Positions 1 through 9,383 are shown, counted from the first letter of the stretch. The stretch is DNA of 64,000 nucleotides from Mammaliicoccus sp. Dog046 (GCF_034039665.1 NZ_CP120131.1:1598446-1662445); one strand, 5' to 3'. Translations and numbers: made by a program. Notes: a model not told the origin generated them from the sequence alone.

Positions 1-330
1 TTGCAAACCTACCATCATTACAACTGTAGGTGGTTTATTACTCATATTAATTTTACTGTTTTCTCCACCCATAAGTGAAGTTAATTCATCTTGTACAATT
101 TTAATTACTTGCTGACCTGGCGTCAGTGATTGCATTACATCTGCACCTAATGCACGTTCAGAAACCGTGTTTACAAATGACTTAACTACTTTAAAGTTAA
201 CATCTGCTTCTAACAACGCTAATCTTACTTCTCGCATCATTGCTTTTATATCTTGTTCTGTTACTTTACCTTTACCTTTGATGCGCTGCATCGTGGCTTG
301 AAGTCTTTCGGACAACCCTTCAAATGCCAT
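1..330 (-). CDS. ffh: Signal recognition particle protein Ffh (N-terminal part only)
   Basis: Ffh is the GTPase of the signal recognition particle. It binds signal sequences of nascent membrane and secreted proteins and docks with FtsY at the membrane. Only the first 110 codons are present; the reading frame is open to the window edge and ends just at the start of the P-loop (VVMMVGLQ). The visible part is the helical N domain (MAFEGLSERLQ, then ALLEADVNFKVV). The start at 330 is preceded by a strong AGGAGGAG ribosome-binding site. It lies 12 nt downstream of ylxM in the conserved ftsY-ylxM-ffh order. Confidence 0.97.
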   Translation of the reverse strand, partial: MAFEGLSERLQATMQRIKGKGKVTEQDIKAMMREVRLALLEADVNFKVVKSFVNTVSERALGADVMQSLTPGQQVIKIVQDELTSLMGGENSKINMSNKPPTVVMMVGLQ

Positions 331-342
331 AAATTTCTCCTC

Positions 343-684
343 CTATTCAAGAATTTCTAAGCGTTCAATCGCTTGATTAATTTCTTGATTATCTACAGAC
401 AACCTCTTAAGTTCTTCAATAATAGATTGTCGTTCTTTAAATTTCTCGAAAAGCTGTAATTTAGATTCGTACTCTTCTAATAATTCGTCTGTTCGCTTTA
501 TATTATCATATACTGCTTGTCGACTCACATGAAAAGTCTCTGCAATTTCACTTAAAGCATAGTCTTGTAAATAATATAATTCTAAATAATTACGCTGTTT
601 TTCTGTTAACAGACCTTGATAAAAATCAAATAAATAATTCATTCTCATTGTTTTTACAAGTTCATTATTTTCCTTCATCATCAT
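343..684 (-). CDS. ylxM: YlxM family SRP-associated DNA-binding-like protein (UPF0122)
   Basis: This is a 113-residue protein of the YlxM/UPF0122 family. Its sigma-factor-like helix-turn-helix ([20 protein letters not shown], about residues 45-64) is followed by a charged C-terminal helix. Streptococcal YlxM is known to modulate SRP GTPases; the role here is inferred from family and location between ftsY and ffh. Three consecutive ATG codons make the exact start ambiguous by two residues. The gene overlaps the end of ftsY by 20 nt, which suggests translational coupling. Confidence 0.92.
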   Translation of the reverse strand: MMMKENNELVKTMRMNYLFDFYQGLLTEKQRNYLELYYLQDYALSEIAETFHVSRQAVYDNIKRTDELLEEYESKLQLFEKFKERQSIIEELKRLSVDNQEINQAIERLEILE

Positions 685-1837
685 TCACTTCTTCAGTAGT
701 ATTTTCAATATCAGCATTTGCTTCTATCATATCAGCAAACAATCCATATACATAACTTTCAGCGTCAAATGGTTGTAAGTCATCCATTTTTTCACCTAAT
801 CCTACAAATTTCACTGGTATTTGTAATTCATTACGTATCGCTAATACAATACCACCTTTTGCTGTTCCATCCAATTTAGTTAATACAATACCTGTTACTT
901 GAGTCACTTCTTTAAAGGATTTCGCTTGTGATAATGCATTTTGACCAGTTGTAGCATCTAAAGCTAGCAACACTTCATGTGGAGCACCTGGGATGTTACG
1001 ATCAATGACTTTTCTTACTTTCTGTAATTCATTCATTAAGTTCGCTTTGTTTTGTAAACGACCAGCTGTATCACAGATTAGTATATCTGCGCCTCTATTT
1101 TTTGCTGCATTAACCGCATCATACATTACAGCTGCTGGGTCAGAACCTTCTTTTTGGCTAATAACTTCAACGCCTACTCTGTCACCCCATACTTGTAACT
1201 GTTCAATCGCTCCTGCACGGAAAGTATCACCAGCTGCAAGCATCACTTTCTTACCTTCTTGTTTATAGCGGTGTGCCAATTTACCAATTGTAGTTGTTTT
1301 ACCTACACCGTTCACACCAACCATTAAAATCACGTTAAGTCTATCATCTTCGATATTCATACGGTCAATATCTTCATCACCTTGAACATAAATATCAACG
1401 ATTTTTTCAACGATAACTTCACGTAATTCTTCTGTTTCAGTTATATTTTGTCGTTTTGCTTCCATACGTAATTCATCAACAAGCTCCATAACTGTGTTAA
1501 ATCCAACATCAGCTTGAATTAACATTTCTTCTAACGCTTCGAAGAAATCTTCATCGACTTTTCTATAAGTTGCTAGCAAATCATTTAATTTGTTTTGGAA
1601 ATTCTCTCTCGATTTTTCAAGACCTTGTTTAAATTTAGCACCTAATTGTTCAGATTCCCATTCTTCAAATTCATCTAATGACATTAAACCATCATCAAAC
1701 TGAACGGCCTCAGGGTTTTCTTTTTCATTTGATTCGGGCGATAAGTCTTGGACCGGTTTTTCTTCTTGTGTTTCTAATTCTTTTTTATCTTCATCATTTG
1801 ATGTAAATCTATCTTTTAATCTTTTAAAAAAACTCAT
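665..1837 (-). CDS. ftsY: Signal recognition particle receptor FtsY
   Basis: FtsY is the membrane-associated receptor GTPase that pairs with Ffh to deliver ribosome-nascent chain complexes to the translocon. The 390-residue protein has an acidic N-terminal A domain (residues 1-75, rich in Glu/Asp), then the NG domain. The P-loop [15 protein letters not shown], the DTAGR motif and [10 protein letters not shown] (guanine specificity) are all intact. Length is normal for staphylococci. It overlaps smc by 4 nt, as is usual in the rnc-smc-ftsY transcription unit. Confidence 0.98.
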   Translation of the reverse strand: MSFFKRLKDRFTSNDEDKKELETQEEKPVQDLSPESNEKENPEAVQFDDGLMSLDEFEEWESEQLGAKFKQGLEKSRENFQNKLNDLLATYRKVDEDFFEALEEMLIQADVGFNTVMELVDELRMEAKRQNITETEELREVIVEKIVDIYVQGDEDIDRMNIEDDRLNVILMVGVNGVGKTTTIGKLAHRYKQEGKKVMLAAGDTFRAGAIEQLQVWGDRVGVEVISQKEGSDPAAVMYDAVNAAKNRGADILICDTAGRLQNKANLMNELQKVRKVIDRNIPGAPHEVLLALDATTGQNALSQAKSFKEVTQVTGIVLTKLDGTAKGGIVLAIRNELQIPVKFVGLGEKMDDLQPFDAESYVYGLFADMIEANADIENTTEEVNDDEGK

Positions 1838-4800
1838 GATTGTAATGCCTCCAATTCTTCATCTTTAATTGACTTTAAATTCACGCTCACAAGTTTAGAA
1901 ATGCCTGCTTCTTGCATTGTTACGCCATATAAACGGTCTGCATAAGACATTGTACCTTTTCTATGTGTGATAACAATAAATTGTGTTTCAGCTTTAAGCT
2001 TATCTAAATACTCAGCATATCTGATAACATTGTGTTCATCAAGTGCCGCTTCTACCTCATCAAGTATAACAAATGGCGCTGTTCTTACCTTTAATATAGC
2101 AAATAATAAACTAATTGCTGATAATGCACGTTCACCGCCACTTAATAATGATAAATACTGTCTATTTTTGCCTGGTGGTTGTACAACTATTTCTACACCT
2201 GCATCCAAAATATCTTTATCTGTCAGTTGTAACTCAGCTCTACCACCATTAAATAATGATTTGAACACTTCACCAAAGTGATGATTCACTTCATCAAAAG
2301 TCTCTTTAAATCTTACAGATACTTCACTATCCATTTCTTGAATGACTTTTTCTAACGTGTTTTTGGCTTCTAGTAAATCAGTACGTTGATCACTTAAAAA
2401 TGTGTATCTATCATTCACTTCTTTAAATTGATCAATTGCATTAATATTTACATGCCCTAATTCATCAATGGACATTTTTGTTAATTTAACTGTTTTTCTA
2501 GCTTCTGAAATATCTTCAGGCATTTCATATAATGATTGTGCCTTTTCAAAAGTTAATTGGTAAGTTTCATTTAAGTGCGTCAATTGATGTTCAATCATAA
2601 TATCAATTTTAGAATGTTTACTTACCATATCTTGTAGACCTGTTTCTAATCCAGAAATACTTTGATGTAGTGATTGTGTACTCGCTTCTACTCTTTCAAT
2701 TTCTTCTTGTATTGTTTTATATTCATGTTGTTGTTCTGACATCTTAGTTTCAATTGTTTGTTTTTGATCAGTTAATAGCTGAATTTGGCTTTCAACATGT
2801 TCATATTGACCGTTACCTGAATATTCTTCAGAATTTATTAAAGTTAATTGGTCCAATATTTTTTCTAACGTATGTTGATGTTCGTTTAAATCTTCTTTTA
2901 AACGCTTCTTATCTTGTTCTTTTAGACGATTTCTTTCTTTTTCTACAGCAAGATTAGAACGTTTTTCATTCAATGTATTTTGAATGTTCTTTTCACTATC
3001 TTTATTATTCGATAATGAAGCATTCAATTGATTAATTTCTTGATCAATTTGTTCTAATTTTTGTTGAACAGTCGACAGTAAACTTGTCTTTTCTTGTAAC
3101 GTTTCCTTTCCTTTAACATAATTATAGCCATCATTTTTTTCAAATTCGAAAGTATCATTCTCATCTTTCAAACGCTTTTCTTTAGCTAAAATTGCATCCA
3201 GTTGTAACGTTACTTCATGTTCACTTGCTCTTAATTCTGCACCTTTTTCTTGTGTATTTGAAAGTGAAGCTTCTAATCGTTCTACTTCCTCTTTAAGCGC
3301 TTTAACATTTGTTTCAATGGTAGATGTTTGTTGCATAAAGTTTTGGTATTTATCTTCTGTCGTTTTGAGCTCATCTTTCTGAGACAATAAGCTCGCTTTC
3401 TTCTCTCTACCGCCACCCGTCATTGCACCACCTGGCGTAATAACATCACCTTCTAAAGTAACGATTCTATGTTTAAATTGAATGTTTCGCGCTATTTCAT
3501 TCGCATGTTCAAGACTTTCAGCAATGATTGTACTGCCTAATAAGTGTTCTACAATTTGACTATATTTCGCATCAAATTGAACACCTTCTGATGCAATCGT
3601 CACAAACCCAGGCGCATCTTTGATTTGTTCTACGACACTTTGTGGTATAAACCTTCTTTTAACAACATTCATTGGTAAGAACGTTGCTCTGCCTAATTTT
3701 TTATCTTTTAAATATTTAATTGCTAAACGGGCATCTTTTTCTTCTTGAACAATAATATGTTGTAATGATGCACCTAATGCTATTTCTATAGCAGTCGTTA
3801 ATTGTGATGGTGTATCTAATACTTCAGCTACAGCACCTTCAATACCTTTTAAAGATTTCTCTTTCAACACATGTTTGACGCCTGAATAGAAACCTGAATA
3901 TTCATCTTGCATGCTTTTCAACGTATTTATACGTGTTTTCATTTGTTCAGTGTAACGATACGCTTGATATAATTTCGACTCTGTTTCTTTCACTTCTTGC
4001 TCTTTTGCTTTTAATGATGCATGATCCGATTTATATTGGTCTGTTGTTTGTTTTAATTCAGTTTCTACTTTATTTAATTTCTCAGTTAATATTTCTTTTT
4101 CATTCCATACTTCTTGTAGTGCATCATAAACTTCTTTTTGTCGACCATCTAATCTTGATTGTTTCTTTTGATGTGTTGCTAATTTATCTTCTAAAAATCT
4201 AATCTCATTATTGATATCGGATTGCTCAGTCATCAATTGATAATATTGGTCTTTTAGTTGTTCGATTCTTTCCTCAAAATTGCCATCTTCATTTGAAAGT
4301 TGGCCTTCTAATTCATTTATTTCTTTAACTAAAACCTGATAAGTCGATTTAAACGAAACTAGCTCGGTATCAATATCTTTCAGTTGTTCAGTAATTTTAT
4401 TAATACGTGATTCCGCTGTTTGTTTTTCTTCTTCTAATCTTTCATTTGTTGCGTCACTATTTTTTTGTCGTTCTTTCAACACTTCTAATTGGCCTGTAAA
4501 TCGTTCTAGTGATTCCGTTGCTTCAACTAGTGATTTATTCGACTCTTGAATTTGAGAAGAAACGTGATCACGCATTTTTTTCTTTTCATTTAATGATTGT
4601 GTTTGACTGTCTAATTCTTTTGTTTTTTGATCTTTTTGTTCTTGAAAATGTTTGATATCTGCTTCTAATTGTTTAAAATCTTTATTTAAACTATTAATAT
4701 CATAAACAGTAACGGTAATATCACTTTTTTTCATTTCTTCTTTTAAAGTAATATATTCCTCAGCAATCGCTGCTTCCTCTCTTAAAGGCTCCACACGTGC

Positions 4801-5400
4801 CTCTAGATCAAACACAATATCTTCTACACGATTTAAATTCTGTTCAGTCTCATCTAGTTTGTGAGTAGCTTCTTTTTTACGTTTTTTATATTTCAATACA
4901 CCTGCAGCTTCTTCAATCAAATATCTTCGGTCACTTGGCTTCGCATTTAGCACTTCATCTACTTTCCCTTGTGAAATGATACTAAATGCTTCTTTACCAA
5001 GTCCTGAATCTAAAAACAAATCAAGGACAGACTTCAGGCGCGTGCGTTCATTATTCAAATAATATTCACTATCGCCATTTCTATACAATCTTCTTTCAAC
5101 AGTTACTGTATCTTCATCGATATTTAATTTTCTTGAATGATTGTCCAATGTTAGTTTCACTTCTGCATACTGACACTTCTTACGTTCTTTTGATCCATTA
5201 AAAATAATATCTTCCATTTTTGAGCCTCGGAGACTTTTTGCTGACTGTTCTCCTAACACCCATTTAATCGCATCTGTGATATTACTTTTACCGCTACCAT
5301 TTGGACCAACTATAGCTGTCACACCATTATCAAAATCGACATGTGTATGTTCTGCAAAAGATTTAAACCCGTATGCATCAATTGACTTTAAATAAACCAT
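1834..5400 (-). CDS. smc: Chromosome partition/condensin ATPase Smc
   Basis: Smc is the ATPase of the bacterial condensin complex with ScpA/ScpB and loads at ParB-parS to organise the chromosome. The 1188-residue protein has the N-terminal Walker A (GPNGSGKSN, about residue 32), two long coiled-coil arms (about 170-500 and 670-1000), and a hinge around 510-640 with GG motifs. The C-terminal head carries the ABC signature LSGGERALSA and Walker B FVILDEVEAALDE. All catalytic elements are intact. It follows rnc by 13 nt and overlaps ftsY. Confidence 0.98.
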   Translation of the reverse strand: MVYLKSIDAYGFKSFAEHTHVDFDNGVTAIVGPNGSGKSNITDAIKWVLGEQSAKSLRGSKMEDIIFNGSKERKKCQYAEVKLTLDNHSRKLNIDEDTVTVERRLYRNGDSEYYLNNERTRLKSVLDLFLDSGLGKEAFSIISQGKVDEVLNAKPSDRRYLIEEAAGVLKYKKRKKEATHKLDETEQNLNRVEDIVFDLEARVEPLREEAAIAEEYITLKEEMKKSDITVTVYDINSLNKDFKQLEADIKHFQEQKDQKTKELDSQTQSLNEKKKMRDHVSSQIQESNKSLVEATESLERFTGQLEVLKERQKNSDATNERLEEEKQTAESRINKITEQLKDIDTELVSFKSTYQVLVKEINELEGQLSNEDGNFEERIEQLKDQYYQLMTEQSDINNEIRFLEDKLATHQKKQSRLDGRQKEVYDALQEVWNEKEILTEKLNKVETELKQTTDQYKSDHASLKAKEQEVKETESKLYQAYRYTEQMKTRINTLKSMQDEYSGFYSGVKHVLKEKSLKGIEGAVAEVLDTPSQLTTAIEIALGASLQHIIVQEEKDARLAIKYLKDKKLGRATFLPMNVVKRRFIPQSVVEQIKDAPGFVTIASEGVQFDAKYSQIVEHLLGSTIIAESLEHANEIARNIQFKHRIVTLEGDVITPGGAMTGGGREKKASLLSQKDELKTTEDKYQNFMQQTSTIETNVKALKEEVERLEASLSNTQEKGAELRASEHEVTLQLDAILAKEKRLKDENDTFEFEKNDGYNYVKGKETLQEKTSLLSTVQQKLEQIDQEINQLNASLSNNKDSEKNIQNTLNEKRSNLAVEKERNRLKEQDKKRLKEDLNEHQHTLEKILDQLTLINSEEYSGNGQYEHVESQIQLLTDQKQTIETKMSEQQHEYKTIQEEIERVEASTQSLHQSISGLETGLQDMVSKHSKIDIMIEHQLTHLNETYQLTFEKAQSLYEMPEDISEARKTVKLTKMSIDELGHVNINAIDQFKEVNDRYTFLSDQRTDLLEAKNTLEKVIQEMDSEVSVRFKETFDEVNHHFGEVFKSLFNGGRAELQLTDKDILDAGVEIVVQPPGKNRQYLSLLSGGERALSAISLLFAILKVRTAPFVILDEVEAALDEHNVIRYAEYLDKLKAETQFIVITHRKGTMSYADRLYGVTMQEAGISKLVSVNLKSIKDEELEALQS

Positions 5401-5413
5401 ATAATACCCCTTA

Positions 5414-6130
5414 TTAATCTTTATTCAGCTGTTTCTTAGCAGCATTTTGCTCTGATTCTTTCTTCGTTCGACCTTGACCAGTTGCTAAAGGCTCACCGTT
5501 AAGCAATACTTCTGACTTAAACATTTTGTGATGAGCAGGTCCACTTTCTTCCAATAAATGATACGTTACAGTACCTCTACCATGCTTATGCATATATTCT
5601 TGAAGTTCAGTTTTATAATCACGATTAGCTTTATAATTTTCATCAACAACATGAGGATAAACAATACTTTCTAAAAATTGTTCCACAACCTCAAGCCCTT
5701 GATCTAAATAAAGTGCACCTATAAAAGATTCAAAAGCATCTGCAACAACAGAAGGACGTTCTCTGCCACCAGTCTTTTCTTCACCTTTTCCAAGTATTAA
5801 TAATTCGTTCATATTGATACTCATTGCAAATGTTACAAGTGATGGTTCACATACAATTGATGCGCGCAGTTTCGTCAGCTTACCTTCTGGAAGCATTGGG
5901 AATTTTTTATATAAAAACTGTGACACCGTCAATTCTAACACCGCATCTCCTAAAAACTCTAATCGTTCATTATGACTCAATTTATCTAATTTCAAATCGT
6001 TAATAATACTCGAATGAGAAAATGCTTGTACATATATATCATAATTTTCAAACTCGATTCCAATTTTATTCATGAATGCATCAAATTTCACTTTAAATTG
6101 GCTCTTGATTTGTGCTCTTTTCTTATCCAT
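5414..6130 (-). CDS. rnc: Ribonuclease III
   Basis: RNase III is an endonuclease specific for double-stranded RNA, used in rRNA processing and antisense-RNA decay. The catalytic domain has the signature NERLEFLGDAVLEL with the acidic metal ligands; a double-stranded RNA-binding domain occupies the last ~70 residues (YKTELQEYMHKHGRG to the end). I chose the ATG at 6130 (MDKKRAQIK) because GGGAGG lies 6 nt upstream. An in-frame start at 6160 would place that Shine-Dalgarno inside the gene. In S. aureus acpP directly precedes rnc; here about 3.2 kb separates them. Confidence 0.96.
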   Translation of the reverse strand: MDKKRAQIKSQFKVKFDAFMNKIGIEFENYDIYVQAFSHSSIINDLKLDKLSHNERLEFLGDAVLELTVSQFLYKKFPMLPEGKLTKLRASIVCEPSLVTFAMSINMNELLILGKGEEKTGGRERPSVVADAFESFIGALYLDQGLEVVEQFLESIVYPHVVDENYKANRDYKTELQEYMHKHGRGTVTYHLLEESGPAHHKMFKSEVLLNGEPLATGQGRTKKESEQNAAKKQLNKD

Positions 6131-6304
6131 ACATGGCCTCCCTAACTTTATGTTTCCCATCTATTTTACGTTATATTTCATAAAAAAAAAAGAATATTAT
6201 CATATTCCTTCATTAACTATGACATACTATACACTTATTACAACAAAGAACAAATTTTAATCTATATAAAAGACAAAAACTTAATAAATACTATGAACAT
6301 ATCG

Positions 6305-6430
6305 CTAACGAGATAGTTCTGAGAAAACAATCTCGTTAGAGCGAAAAAAGATAACCTAAATGCCTAATCGAACTATAAAATTCATGAAAATCACACGCTA
6401 ACGTGATAGTTTGAGAAATAATCCTCTTAG
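6305..6430. repeat. 131-bp-family repeat, locus 1 (one unit: two hairpins, 58-nt spacer)
   Basis: Two palindromes, at 6305-6339 and 6398-6430, each begin with CTAACG(A/T)GATAGTT. The first ends with the exact complement ATCTCGTTAG, giving a 10-bp stem and a 15-nt loop; the second is degenerate. They are separated by exactly 58 nt, the same spacing as in the arrays at 27310 and 46501. This unit fills most of the 394-bp gap between rnc and the CHAP gene; apart from the terminator at 6477 I see no gene there. Confidence 0.85.
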
Positions 6431-6476
6431 CACATTTAAGAGTATTCATAGTATAAATATCAGTTACCCATAATAT

Positions 6477-6516
6477 AAAACAAACTGAACTTATCAATCT
6501 AAGTTCAGTTTGTTCA
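6477..6516 (-). terminator. Rho-independent terminator of the CHAP gene
   Basis: A perfect stem (AACTGAACTT paired with AAGTTCAGTT) is followed on the minus strand by T-rich sequence. It lies 9 nt past the CHAP gene stop and separates that gene from rnc. Confidence 0.75.
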
Positions 6517-6524
6517 CATTTCAA

Positions 6525-7139
6525 TTAATAAGGTCTGATAAACCACATTTCAGAATCATAATTATGTGTAATTCTTTGAGCAACTTCTGTTTTATCAGAA
6601 CCTCCGCCATACCAATTTTGATCTAAACTTTGAAACTGCATTAAATTTCCATCAGCATTACCATTTAAGACGATTGCCGTATGTCCAGCTCCAGAACCAT
6701 ATGAGTCATTAAATACAACAACATCTCCCGGTTGAGCAACAAATGATGGTGTGTTTTTATAAACCGTCGCTTCACCACTGAAATCATTCGCAGTGGGAAT
6801 ATCTTTTGCATAATCACCATGTAACCCATGACCATATAAATAGTTCCAATAATAGTTAACTAAATCGAAACACTGCCACCCGTAGTAACCATCAAAATCC
6901 CAGCCTTTCCCTTCTAATGAATACACGTAATTCATAGCACTTGCTGATATTTCTTCGACTTCTTCTTTTTGAACTTTACTTTGTGTCTTATCATAATTTC
7001 TATGATCCACTTCGACGTTTTGAATTTTAGGTTTTTGCTCTTTTTGATTTTCAGTCTTAGCATCAACGGATAAATTCAAATTTAATACAGTTAAACCTGA
7101 GAACGCAATTGCGAGTATGACTTTCTTCTTAATTTTCAT
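6525..7139 (-). CDS. Secreted CHAP-domain peptidoglycan hydrolase
   Basis: The 204-residue protein has an N-terminal signal peptide ([13 protein letters not shown], likely cleavage after SVDA), a charged linker (about 28-65) and a C-terminal CHAP domain. The catalytic Cys90 ([13 protein letters not shown]) and His153 (GAGHTAIVL) are visible, so an active amidase or endopeptidase on peptidoglycan is likely. There is no LysM, SH3b or GW wall-binding domain, so it resembles small staphylococcal SsaA-type proteins. A GGGGG Shine-Dalgarno lies 4 nt before the ATG. It is divergent from the transporter gene at 7352 and sits between acpP and rnc, which are normally adjacent. Confidence 0.87.
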   Translation of the reverse strand: MKIKKKVILAIAFSGLTVLNLNLSVDAKTENQKEQKPKIQNVEVDHRNYDKTQSKVQKEEVEEISASAMNYVYSLEGKGWDFDGYYGWQCFDLVNYYWNYLYGHGLHGDYAKDIPTANDFSGEATVYKNTPSFVAQPGDVVVFNDSYGSGAGHTAIVLNGNADGNLMQFQSLDQNWYGGGSDKTEVAQRITHNYDSEMWFIRPY

Positions 7140-7290
7140 ACTTCCCCCTAGATTAGTATAAATTTTATATTCATTACTGAATATTTGAACATTTTAACAT
7201 ACAAATGTAATTAAACATATATCCAAAATTAAAATGAATTTTGATAAAGAATGTATATTACACTCTTTTCTACTTAATTCAAAATTTAAA

Positions 7291-7319
7291 TTGCCTTTTT
7301 TGTATATTAGGATTAATAT
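7291..7319 (+). promoter_or_regulatory. Probable sigma-A promoter of the TrkH/KtrB gene
   Basis: TTGCCT (7291-7296) and TAATAT (7314-7319) are separated by 17 bp, 32 bp before the start codon at 7352. This assignment is by pattern only. Confidence 0.5.
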
Positions 7320-7351
7320 CTATTTAAAATACTAAATTAAGGTGAATATAA

Positions 7352-8656
7352 ATGAATACTATGTTTAGGTTGACTTCACTCTATTTAACGTTATTTTTAA
7401 CTACAACGTTAATTGGATCAGTTTTACTGTACATTCCGATAACTGGAAAGAAATCTATTAGTTTTATCGATGCTTTTTTTATAGCAACAAGTGCATTTAC
7501 TGTCACCGGACTTTCTACTGTAGACATTCCAAATCAATTTAACGATTTGGGGTACTTAGTGATACTCATACTTATTCAAATCGGTGGATTAGGAATCGTT
7601 ACATTAACGGTTTTTATACTCATTTTATCAGGTAAGCATATTACTTTTAAAAACAGAGAGTTATTAATGTATACATGGAGTGAAGATAGTGATTCTGGAT
7701 TACTCAAAATCACAATTAGATTAGTTATTTTTAGTTTTATTGTAGAGTTTATAGGTGCAATGATTTTGTCATTTGTATTCATTCCGGAATTAGGATTTTC
7801 GAAAGGTGCTTTTAATAGTTTATTCACATCGGTTTCCTCTTTTAATAATGCTGGAATTGCATTATTTTCAGATAACCTGATGTCGTACAATGATAATTTA
7901 ATCATAAATATCATCGTACCTTTACTTATTATTATTGGCGGCCTTGGATATGTTGTAATTATAGATATTTGGAAATCAAATCGTCTCGTTAAATTAAAAT
8001 TACATTCTAAAATTGTATTACTAAGCACCAGTATTTTAATTTTAATCGGTTCATTTTCATTCTGGTTGTTAGAAGTAAACCACACATTAAGAGGAGACGC
8101 GTGGTATGTACAAATCTATAAATCTCTTTTTCAATCAGTTTCAACTAGAACTGCAGGTTTTAACACTGTCGATATCGGTAAATTACATGATTCAACATTA
8201 CTTGTCTTTGATATTTTAATGTTTATTGGTGCAGCTCCCATGAGTACAGGTGGTGGTATCAAAGTTACAACACTTACAATTATTTTAATGTATTTATACT
8301 CACAACTGAAAGGTCAAAATCATACACGCATTTTTAAAAGAACACTAGAATCAGAACAAATCAGCAAAGCAATTACAGTAAGTGCACTTTCAGGAATGTT
8401 AGTACTATTTTGTACTTTTTTAATTTTAATTATAGATTCAAAATTAAATATGTCACAAGTTCTATTTGAAGTAATATCGGCGTTTGGTACAGTTGGTCTT
8501 TCAACAGGCATAACAGCAGATTTATCATCATTATCAAAAATCATTTTAATCTTACTAATGATTATTGGAAAAATCGGTGTACTTATTATATTGTCTATAT
8601 TTATTCATCCAAAAAAAGATCTATATTTTTATTCTAAAGAAAAAATTCATTTATAA
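7352..8656 (+). CDS. TrkH/KtrB-family potassium transporter subunit
   Basis: This is a 434-residue polytopic membrane protein of the TrkH/KtrB superfamily, the ion-translocating subunit of K+ (Na+-coupled) uptake systems. Four pore-loop motifs with the selectivity-filter glycine are visible: SAFTVTGLSTVD (about 49), SFNNAGIALF (about 163), STRTAGFNTVD (about 262) and AFGTVGLSTG (about 376). The intramembrane-loop segment AAPMSTGGGIKVTT follows the third. An AAGGTG Shine-Dalgarno precedes the ATG by 7 nt. No KtrA-type RCK regulatory gene is adjacent, so it must share a subunit encoded elsewhere, as S. aureus KtrB and KtrD share KtrA. It is probably accessory, as it interrupts acpP-rnc. Confidence 0.9.
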   Translation: MNTMFRLTSLYLTLFLTTTLIGSVLLYIPITGKKSISFIDAFFIATSAFTVTGLSTVDIPNQFNDLGYLVILILIQIGGLGIVTLTVFILILSGKHITFKNRELLMYTWSEDSDSGLLKITIRLVIFSFIVEFIGAMILSFVFIPELGFSKGAFNSLFTSVSSFNNAGIALFSDNLMSYNDNLIINIIVPLLIIIGGLGYVVIIDIWKSNRLVKLKLHSKIVLLSTSILILIGSFSFWLLEVNHTLRGDAWYVQIYKSLFQSVSTRTAGFNTVDIGKLHDSTLLVFDILMFIGAAPMSTGGGIKVTTLTIILMYLYSQLKGQNHTRIFKRTLESEQISKAITVSALSGMLVLFCTFLILIIDSKLNMSQVLFEVISAFGTVGLSTGITADLSSLSKIILILLMIIGKIGVLIILSIFIHPKKDLYFYSKEKIHL

Positions 8657-8683
8657 TATTATAGTGTTCTTGCTAAACTAAAA

Positions 8684-8730
8684 TATAAACAGCACACATG
8701 ATTATATATACATGTGTGCTGTTTATATTT
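8684..8730. terminator. Bidirectional terminator downstream of the potassium transporter
   Basis: A long stem (TATAAACAGCACACATG and its complement around ATTATATATA) is followed by T-rich sequence on the plus strand. It ends the transporter transcript. The last codons of the 55-aa ORF on the other strand overlap its right arm, so it could also serve that gene. Confidence 0.75.
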
Positions 8731-8890
8731 TTATCTCTTCAAGTTTAATTATACAATCTTTTAAAGTATCTACATCAATTTGCGAATGTGACTGGCCTCT
8801 GAACTTTTCTGAAATAACTTTTAAGTCATTTGCAATTTCTTTATAAAAAAGTTCAGCTGAATGAATTGCGTTTAAATCTTTCAGTTTCAA
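8723..8890 (-). CDS. Small hypothetical protein, 55 aa (TTG start)
   Basis: The frame reads LKLKDLNAIHSAELFYKEIA at the start and LKDCIIKLEEIKI at the end, a small charged, helix-rich protein with no signal peptide. An in-frame TAG lies immediately upstream of the TTG codon at 8890, so the gene cannot start earlier. AAGGAG precedes that TTG by only 3 nt, so the true start is uncertain. It resembles the neighbouring 58-aa product (shared pattern D/E-I-x-N/D-D-L-x-x-I-S and a C-terminal LK..I..LE). Function unknown; I cannot exclude that it is non-coding. Confidence 0.5.
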   Translation of the reverse strand: MKLKDLNAIHSAELFYKEIANDLKVISEKFRGQSHSQIDVDTLKDCIIKLEEIKI

Positions 8891-8939
8891 CTACTCCTTA
8901 CATATTTTGATAATCACATCATTTAGTACTTCAAAGAAA

Positions 8940-9116
8940 TCAATACAATATATTACTTACACTCTCTATCTCATTAATTACCTCTTTCAATTTGTTAATT
9001 TCATAAGTTAGATCTTGAACTGAATCTTGAGATTTCTCATTTATTAGTTCTGATATGTATAGTAAATCATCACTAATATCCTCAAACTTATGTTTTAAAT
9101 AATTATCAGTCTCCAT
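8940..9116 (-). CDS. Small hypothetical protein, 58 aa
   Basis: This small acidic protein starts METDNYLKHKFEDISDDLLY and is predicted to be mostly helical, with heptad-like spacing in the C-terminal half. I chose the ATG at 9116 because GGGGGAAG lies just upstream; an open frame extends to 9164 but has no ribosome-binding site there. It is about 50 nt upstream of the related 55-aa ORF and could form a two-gene unit with it. No signal peptide, cysteine or recognisable domain. Function unknown. Confidence 0.6.
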   Translation of the reverse strand: METDNYLKHKFEDISDDLLYISELINEKSQDSVQDLTYEINKLKEVINEIESVSNILY

Positions 9117-9338
9117 AACTTCCCCCACTGCGGTCAATTTTTCAATATTATACCAATTATTCATTATTATAACAATGTTTAGTTATTTCATTGCGATATT
9201 TTTTACGTTTAAAAAACTATTTTAAATTGAATATAATACCATTTTTCTATGAATCGTAATAATTACGTATTTATTTAGAATTTTAAAATTTTGTGTTTGA
9301 AATTAAATATATTCCCACTGATAAAACTGTTTATATAA

Positions 9339-9378
9339 ATAAAACCACCCGTAACTAATGGTTACGGGTGGTTTTATT
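9339..9378 (-). terminator. Terminator of the fapR-plsX-fabD-fabG-acpP operon
   Basis: A strong GC-rich stem (AAAACCACCCGTAAC with its perfect complement GTTACGGGTGGTTTT, 4-nt loop) lies 6 nt past the acpP stop. The T tract is present on the minus strand. Confidence 0.88.
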
Positions 9379-9383
9379 TAGAA

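Noticed and set aside
5414-6160. Longer rnc start at 6160
   Set aside because: The GGGAGG ribosome-binding site lies between this codon and the ATG at 6130, which therefore is the better start.
6336-6524. 62-aa open frame on the minus strand before rnc
   Set aside because: It covers a repeat unit and the CHAP terminator and lacks a ribosome-binding site.
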